A DNA stretch of 35,431 nt from Acidimicrobiaceae bacterium (lineage in GTDB: Bacteria; Actinomycetota; Acidimicrobiia; Acidimicrobiales; RAAP-2), in NCBI GenBank assembly GCA_003152015.1, contig PLZF01000042.1, positions 1-35,431 on the forward strand, in the 5' to 3' direction. The translations under genes and the position numbers were made by a program. Under the pieces are notes generated by a model. That model did no database searches, was not told the origin of the DNA, and saw only the letters and a list, made by a program, of their open reading frames with translations. Below, piece after piece: positions 30,808-35,431 of the stretch. Position 1 is the stretch's first letter. Every line of letters begins with the position of its first letter.

Positions 30808-30827
30808 TTGGGACTTTCGACCCTGCC
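30808..30827 (+). promoter_or_regulatory. DosR/DevR-like box facing the ABC ATPase
   Basis: TTGGGACTTTCGACCCTGCC ends 64 bp before the ABC ATPase start. The left half TTGGGACTTT matches the mycobacterial DosR consensus base for base (TTSGGGACTW), with ACCC on the right. Confidence 0.7.
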
Positions 30828-30891
30828 ATGCATCGGACGAGCCGTCAGGATCGGAGCAAGGAAGACGAGCAGAGCAGGAACGAGATTGCAC

Positions 30892-31590
30892 ATGGGAGTG
30901 CCGGTCATCCGGTCAGTTGGCCTATCCAAACGCTACGGGGATTTCTACGCTCTCAAGGATCTCGACCTCGAAGTCGCTCAAGGTGAGATGGTCGGCTTTC
31001 TCGGCCCCAACGGGGCGGGGAAGACCAAAACAATCCGCCTCCTGCTCGGCTTGATTCATCCGAGCGCAGGAACGGCGGAGATCTTCGGGTTCGAATGTCA
31101 CCGCAAACCAGTCGAGGTCCATCGCCATCTTGCCTACGTGCCGGGGGAAGCCAATCTGTGGCCAACTCCTACCGGAGGTGAGACGCTTCATCTGCTAGGC
31201 GAGGTACAGGGGAATGTTGTTCCCGTCTACCGTGACGAGCTGATCCAGCGCTTCGACCTCGATGCCTCCAAAAGGGTTCGTACCTACTCCAAAGGCAACC
31301 GGCAGAAGCTCATCTTGATCGCGGCGCTCATTACCCGGCCGGACCTGCTCCTTCTCGACGAGCCCACCGGCGGATTGGACCCGCTGATGGAACAAGCCTT
31401 CCGCCGTTGCATCCACGAGGCGGGCGAACGAGGCCAGACCGTGTTCCTGTCTTCGCACATCCTGGGTGAAGTGGAGGCACTGTGCGATCGGGTGGGGGTC
31501 CTTCGCGACGGAACACTGGTCGACGTGGGGACGTTGGCCGAGCTGCGCCACCTCTCCTTCCTCTCCTTCCTCACCGTGGATTGGACCTGA
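30892..31590 (+). CDS. ABC transporter ATPase, short at the C-terminus
   Basis: This 232-residue ATPase of the ABC-2/CcmA-like group has GPNGAGKTKT (Walker A, residues 38-47; KTKT instead of the common KTTT), YSKGNRQKL (signature), LLLLDEPTGGLDP (Walker B) and VFLSSHILGEVEALCDRV (H-loop). Related proteins are about 300 residues with a regulatory C-terminus. Here the sequence stops soon after VGTLAELRHL in an odd tail (SFLSFLTVDWT). No permease gene follows, so it is either truncated or works with a distant partner. The ATG at 30892 begins at the normal family position. A DosR-like box is 64 bp upstream. Confidence 0.8.
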   Translation: MGVPVIRSVGLSKRYGDFYALKDLDLEVAQGEMVGFLGPNGAGKTKTIRLLLGLIHPSAGTAEIFGFECHRKPVEVHRHLAYVPGEANLWPTPTGGETLHLLGEVQGNVVPVYRDELIQRFDLDASKRVRTYSKGNRQKLILIAALITRPDLLLLDEPTGGLDPLMEQAFRRCIHEAGERGQTVFLSSHILGEVEALCDRVGVLRDGTLVDVGTLAELRHLSFLSFLTVDWT

Positions 31591-31710
31591 GCCGTTGTCC
31601 GGTGCGCATTGCCATAGCGATGAGCCAATCACCGTGACCTCCCATGTGCTGAAAGCCCGGCTAGCGCGGATGACAGCAAAGGCCCGGCTCGACGGGTCGC
31701 CATTGGGAGA

Positions 31711-34233
31711 TCAACCGAGGTGGACTTCCTGGCTGGAGGGCGCCGGGGCGTAGTCGATCGTCGGTGCCTCGCCATCCAGTCTGGTGCGGCGGCGCCGTAT
31801 CCACTCCAAGCCGAGCGAGCCGGCGACGACGACAAGGGCGAGGACCGCGGCCCCGACCGCTAGCACCTCGTGGGGAGGGAGAAAGGTGAAGTCGACCGTC
31901 GTGGTCCCGGCGGGTAGTGAGATTTTCTGGAAGAGGCCCTTGGGTCCGAAGTCGTCGACTTTCACTGACTCCGATTTCCCGTTGACGGTCGCACGCCAGC
32001 CCGGCATGAACTGGTCGAGGCGGATCAGTACCGACGGATGGGGACAGTGGACGGTCGCCTGGTCCCAACCGGACCAGTGCACAGCACACCGTGACTGTCC
32101 AGTGGCGATGGCGCCGGAACCCGTGCCACTCTGTGTCGGGACCACCAGCCCGAACACTGGAGATGCTGACGGGAGCTGCCAGATCTCGGCGAAGTCGTCG
32201 CGGTAGACGAGGCGCGGACCGGCAGGCCAGAGGGGGGACCCTGGTGCCGGAAAAGTGCGCCCAAACAGATCGGCCCCATCTGCCTTCTCGACTACATAGC
32301 GCACGCCGATCGCCTCGAATGCGGACAGATTGGTGCTCAACGCCTCGGCCGGGGTGGGGCCGGCCGGATCTATGCGGATTCCACCACTGAAGTTCAACGG
32401 GGACGTATTGGGGTCCAGTCGGGTGCTGATGTAGTCGACCCAGGCGCTCGGTGACGGAAGGTCGATGGTGTTGACCTCGGCGATCCCGAAGTAGGAGCCG
32501 TACTCGGGCTGGATGGGGCCGAGCGTGGTGAATCGGGAAGTGCCGAGATTGGCCTGGAGCCACCGAACCGACCCCGCCTCCAGCGCTGTCGGCCTCGGAG
32601 CGGAGAGGTAGGTGACGCCGACGAGGAGCACCGACTCGGTACAGAGGGCGCCGGCCATCAGCAGCCTTCCGCGTCTCTGGGTCCGCTCCGCCCGTGCCAT
32701 GGGCGGCCCGTGCACATGGCCAGTGGCGCCGCGTCTGCGGGTGGCGATGAACCCTCCAATGCACAGCACGAGGAGAGCGGCCACGGCGCACCCCAGGCTG
32801 GCCAGAGGGTAGAGGCGTGCACGGGTTCCCCAGGCAGAGGGCATGGAAATTGCGGGAGGAAGGAGCCGCCAGGCAGTGATGGCAGCCCAGGCGGCGAGGA
32901 GGGCGGTGACCGCGCCGCCAACCACAAGCACCCTCCGCCTTGTGGCATGTCGGGCGATGTCATCGAGCCCGAGGGCGGCAAGGAGGATCGCGGCGAGTTC
33001 CCAGGACGGGTCCGCGTAGCGACAGAACGCGGTGAGCCGGATGCCCGGTACCACGGCCATGGCATGGACAACCGGGGAGAATCCGAATGAGCGCAGGAGG
33101 CAGAGTCCGATCCACGCACCGAGCCCCAGTCTCAGCATGCGCAGTCGCCTGCCGACGAGGCCGACCAGGCCGGCTGCAATGACCGTGGCCGATAGGTACC
33201 CACCGACACTTCCCCACAGCCCCGCGATCTCGGAGCCGCCGCCTCCGGTGGTGAACCCGAAGATCGGCCCGAGGGAGTACGGAAGGATCGCCTGTGCGAG
33301 GCCGAAGGTGGGGAGCGAGACTGCGGAGAACGCGCCCTGGTGGCCGCCGGTGTTGGCGTAGGGGAGATAGTCGACGAAGGCGACGAGCAGCGGAGCGGAG
33401 AGACCGACTGCGACAATCCCCCCTGCGGCCAATTTGGCCACGGCCGGCCGCCAGGAGGCACGCGCAGGACCGGCCAAGCGGAGTATCGACCACCACAGGA
33501 CGAAGACCCCGTCGATGAGGGTCGTCTCAGGGAACCCGGCCAGGATCGAGAGTGCCAGTGCGACGGCCAGGAGGCGCCACCCACCTTTGCGACCTGCTCT
33601 AGCGGCGTCAATCGCACGTTCGACGCCAATCAGGCAGAGAGGGAGGAGCGCGATCGGGCGAATCGGCGCGTGCGCGAACCAGGCAAAGGTTCCGCACAAT
33701 CCGAAGGCGACGCCCGCTGTGGTCGAGAACGAGCGACCGACGCCGAGTCGGCGGGCGAGGAAATAGGTCGACCAACCGGTGGTGACCTCGAGGGACACCT
33801 GAACCAAGAGCACTCCCTGGGGGAGTGCAAGGAGTAGGTTCGGCGGGAAGAACGCTCCACTCTGCATCTCGCCAGCTAGTGGCGATCCGACGCCCTCGTA
33901 CGGATTCCACCAAGGAACGTGTCCGTGGAGCCAATCGAGGGCGGCCAGGTGTCCGAGCGCCTGGGTGGTGTAACCGGCATTTGGGTCGATGTAGGGAAGG
34001 CCCGGGAGATGTCCTTGGGGAACATGGGCGAGGAACCCGTTGAGGACGAGCGGGTTGGTCGTCACCAGGCCGAACAGCGCCGGCAAGTTGACGACTAGGA
34101 CCACCATGAGGATAAGCAGCAAGGGAAGCCCGTTTTGTGAGCGGAAGGACTGGCGTCCCCGAGCTTCCCTACCGAACAGAACGTCCACCTGTGAATCCTC
34201 TCCGGCCGGTGCCGAGCCCGATCTGGCGCGCAC
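31711..34233 (-). CDS. large YfhO/GT-C-like membrane protein
   Basis: The encoded 840-residue protein has about a dozen membrane helices, starting near residue 36 (LPLLLILMVVLVVNLPALF). An early loop reads DWLHGHVPWWNPYEGVGSPL, followed by AFFPPNLLLALP, and a soluble C-terminal part (about 560-790) includes VRWLQANLGTSRFTTLGPIQ. A last helix and basic tail follow. This layout and the HGHVPWWNPY...G loop are typical of YfhO-like proteins and related GT-C glycosyltransferases, some of which add sugars to lipid or cell-wall polymers using lipid-linked donors. No partner gene is nearby. The start at 34233 leads a ~34-residue hydrophilic N-terminus; a later start is possible. The sugar and acceptor are unknown. 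Confidence 0.8.
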   Translation of the reverse strand: MRARSGSAPAGEDSQVDVLFGREARGRQSFRSQNGLPLLLILMVVLVVNLPALFGLVTTNPLVLNGFLAHVPQGHLPGLPYIDPNAGYTTQALGHLAALDWLHGHVPWWNPYEGVGSPLAGEMQSGAFFPPNLLLALPQGVLLVQVSLEVTTGWSTYFLARRLGVGRSFSTTAGVAFGLCGTFAWFAHAPIRPIALLPLCLIGVERAIDAARAGRKGGWRLLAVALALSILAGFPETTLIDGVFVLWWSILRLAGPARASWRPAVAKLAAGGIVAVGLSAPLLVAFVDYLPYANTGGHQGAFSAVSLPTFGLAQAILPYSLGPIFGFTTGGGGSEIAGLWGSVGGYLSATVIAAGLVGLVGRRLRMLRLGLGAWIGLCLLRSFGFSPVVHAMAVVPGIRLTAFCRYADPSWELAAILLAALGLDDIARHATRRRVLVVGGAVTALLAAWAAITAWRLLPPAISMPSAWGTRARLYPLASLGCAVAALLVLCIGGFIATRRRGATGHVHGPPMARAERTQRRGRLLMAGALCTESVLLVGVTYLSAPRPTALEAGSVRWLQANLGTSRFTTLGPIQPEYGSYFGIAEVNTIDLPSPSAWVDYISTRLDPNTSPLNFSGGIRIDPAGPTPAEALSTNLSAFEAIGVRYVVEKADGADLFGRTFPAPGSPLWPAGPRLVYRDDFAEIWQLPSASPVFGLVVPTQSGTGSGAIATGQSRCAVHWSGWDQATVHCPHPSVLIRLDQFMPGWRATVNGKSESVKVDDFGPKGLFQKISLPAGTTTVDFTFLPPHEVLAVGAAVLALVVVAGSLGLEWIRRRRTRLDGEAPTIDYAPAPSSQEVHLG

Positions 34234-35147
34234 GATCCAGACATGGCGAAGGCCCTGGGTCGCCCCACAATACGTATCAAATCGGCTTCGGGTCCCGGCG
34301 GGTTATGAATGCGGCGAGCAGGTCCCAGTTGGGATTTCCGGCGCAGAGCAGTGACCGAATCCGGTAGTTCCGGAATCTCGTGAACCCGAAGGCAGCCCGC
34401 TGTGCCACACCGGATAGGTCGGACGGGCGAGACACGGAGAATCCACCAGCACGACGACCGGACGGTCATTCACATGGACGGTCACTCCACAGCCCGCACA
34501 TCCTGGTCGATCGACCCGGCACTCGATGTGGACTCGCGGCGGCACGTCGGCAATATCATCGATGGGGAAACGAACCTGTCGAGAGGCAGGCACCGCGCCC
34601 TGATCCGATCCTACGTGGCCGCCACTCCTCATGGAATGGCTACCTTCAGTGATACAAGCCCACAAACAGGCCTCCCAGGGACAAAAGCCCTGGGTGACGG
34701 TGAGTCGGCCTGTAGGCGGGATTCTGCAATGTGCGTTTAGGGAGTCACACCGAGTGACACAGAAGGTCGTGACCTGCACTTTTGTAATTCCTTGTCACGA
34801 AGTTCCTGCGAATTCCGTGAGGACATGGGCCACGATTGGACCACGCGGGACCGTTCTCATCCCATTCTCACGGTCAGTCATTGCATCGTTGGTTACGAGG
34901 AATCTGAGTTCGTCGGGGTCACGCGAACCCCCGGACAGACGTGTCCCGTCTGACGCCGACCCTTTGTGGGAATCCTCAACGGGCGGGTCTTGCGGGCACC
35001 CTTTCGCATACAGCTCCGCTGACCCGCGGCATTCCCGTAACCCGTTCGTCCTCTGGGTACGAGAGCGACTCAAGGAGGCATCCCTGATCCCTGGGTCGGG
35101 GCTCTCCCCGATACCCACAAGACGGGGCGCCGTGCAAGGCTGACCGG
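34234..35147. other. gene-poor stretch with transposase remnant
   Basis: Apart from the ISL3-type remnant at 34399-34536, I see no supported gene. A 7-bp inverted repeat CCCAGGG/CCCTGGG with loop ACAAAAG lies at 34674-34694. The remaining open frames are short and of mixed composition. The region probably holds the promoters of the YfhO-like gene and the ABC ATPase plus old insertion debris. Confidence 0.45.
34399..34536 (-). pseudogene. ISL3-family transposase N-terminal zinc-ribbon remnant
   Basis: On the minus strand this stretch reads RVHIECRVDRPGCAGCGVTV then NDRPVVVLVDSPCLARPTYP and VW. The spacing CxxCG, then a short stretch, then LVDxPCxxRPxxxxW is that of the zinc-finger N-terminus of ISL3 transposases. 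Only about 45 residues are recognisable. The next family motif (KRRWRC) and the whole catalytic DDE part are absent, so this is a dead fragment of an insertion sequence. No terminal inverted repeats were found. Confidence 0.55.
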
Positions 35148-35431
35148 GTGATCGAAGCCCGGGGGCTCTCAAAGCGGTTCGGCAACGTGGTGGCGGTGGA
35201 CGACCTGTCCTTCGACGTGCGTCCGGGGACCGTGACCGGCTTCCTCGGACCCAACGGCTCGGGCAAGTCGACCACGATGCGCATGATCATGGGCCTCGAC
35301 TCGCCGGCGTCGGGCTCCGTCACCGTGTTGGGCCGGCGCTACCACGATCTCCCCTGGCCGCTGCGGGAAGTGGGCGGACTCCTCGAAGCGAAGGCCATCC
35401 ATCCCGGTCGCTCCGCCCGCGCCCATCTGCT
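35148..35431 (+). CDS. ABC transporter ATP-binding protein, cut by the window end
   Basis: Starting at the GTG at 35148, 94 codons read IEARGLSKRFGNVVAVDDLS, then TGFLGPNGSGKSTTMRMIMG with a complete Walker A (GPNGSGKSTT), then GLDSPASGSVTVLGRRYHDL and VGGLLEAKAIHPGRSARAHL. This is the N-terminal third of an ABC-2/DrrA-like ATPase (usually about 300 residues). The signature, Walker B and partner permease lie beyond the window. It is a different gene from the shortened ATPase at 30892. A weak CCGGGTG precedes the start. Confidence 0.88.
   Translation, partial: MIEARGLSKRFGNVVAVDDLSFDVRPGTVTGFLGPNGSGKSTTMRMIMGLDSPASGSVTVLGRRYHDLPWPLREVGGLLEAKAIHPGRSARAHL

Noticed and set aside
31661..32791. 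376-codon minus-strand frame overlapping the YfhO-like gene
   Set aside because: It is the same region in another frame and Arg/Pro-rich; the 840-residue membrane protein is continuous and coherent.
34674..34694. CCCAGGGACAAAAGCCCTGGG as another regulatory box
   Set aside because: It has only five bases between GGGAC and CCCT and lies over 450 bp from the next start; it is better described as a short inverted repeat.
1..35431. CRISPR arrays, tRNA or rRNA genes, prophage or a complete insertion sequence
   Set aside because: No spaced direct repeats of CRISPR type, no tRNA-like cloverleaf or rRNA motif and no intact transposase were seen on either strand by eye; a tRNAscan or Rfam search would be needed to exclude small RNAs.

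Overview
This window looks like a chromosomal segment of a high-GC actinobacterium. GC-rich third codon positions, frequent GTG starts, 4-bp stop/start overlaps and actinobacterial gene families (universal stress proteins, DUF779 with aldehyde dehydrogenase, actinobacterial-type PFK, M50 and PPOX proteins) all point that way. An uncultured member of the Acidimicrobiia or a related lineage is plausible, but no rRNA or marker gene settles it.

Layout. Positions 1-8.5 kb are a mixed and partly decayed stretch. It holds a heme-copper-oxidase-like membrane protein, a frameshifted DUF2249 gene, a ferritin-like protein, a GGDEF cyclase followed by EAL wreckage, a thiamine-binding protein, a hemerythrin-like protein behind a striking CTAG palindrome, a carbamate kinase pseudogene, and a broken plus an intact universal stress protein. 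Positions 8.6-15.8 kb hold a tightly overlapping operon for a group 3b [NiFe] (sulf)hydrogenase: Fe-S subunit, cyclic-nucleotide-binding protein, diaphorase, small and large subunits, maturation protease, HypC, an EamA transporter and a DUF6390-like protein. Positions 15.9-22.0 kb hold an anaerobic Ni-CO dehydrogenase operon: CooF-like ferredoxin, CooS, CooC, an FAD/NAD(P) oxidoreductase and an acetyl-CoA hydrolase/transferase-family protein. PFK follows, then a divergent pair of units: DUF779 and aldehyde dehydrogenase against alcohol dehydrogenase. After these come an M50 protease, a PPOX flavoprotein, a PiT/DUF47 phosphate module, small proteins, a shortened ABC ATPase, a YfhO-like membrane protein, an ISL3 transposase remnant and the start of another ABC ATPase.

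How it fits together. Eight copies of a 20-bp motif, core GGGAC-N6-CCCT with the usual form GGAC(A/C/T)TT(C/T)GGCCCT, lie in gene-upstream regions. A ninth, off by one base, precedes pfkA. They precede the hydrogenase operon, the CODH operon, both sides of the aldehyde/alcohol dehydrogenase divergence, the M50 gene, the PPOX gene and both sides of the 30.7 kb divergence. The motif resembles the mycobacterial DosR/DevR box, and several neighbours belong to families found in the mycobacterial dormancy regulon. The simplest reading is a hypoxia/redox regulon combining H2 and CO metabolism, glycolysis, ethanol/acetaldehyde conversion and stress proteins. The unusual part is a Ni-dependent CODH, without acetyl-CoA synthase or an energy-converting hydrogenase in view, apparently wired into a DosR-like circuit.

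The flanks carry many frameshifted or truncated genes, while about 13 kb of hydrogenase and CODH genes are fully open. This suggests real gene decay outside a maintained core, although sequencing error at individual sites cannot be excluded from sequence alone.
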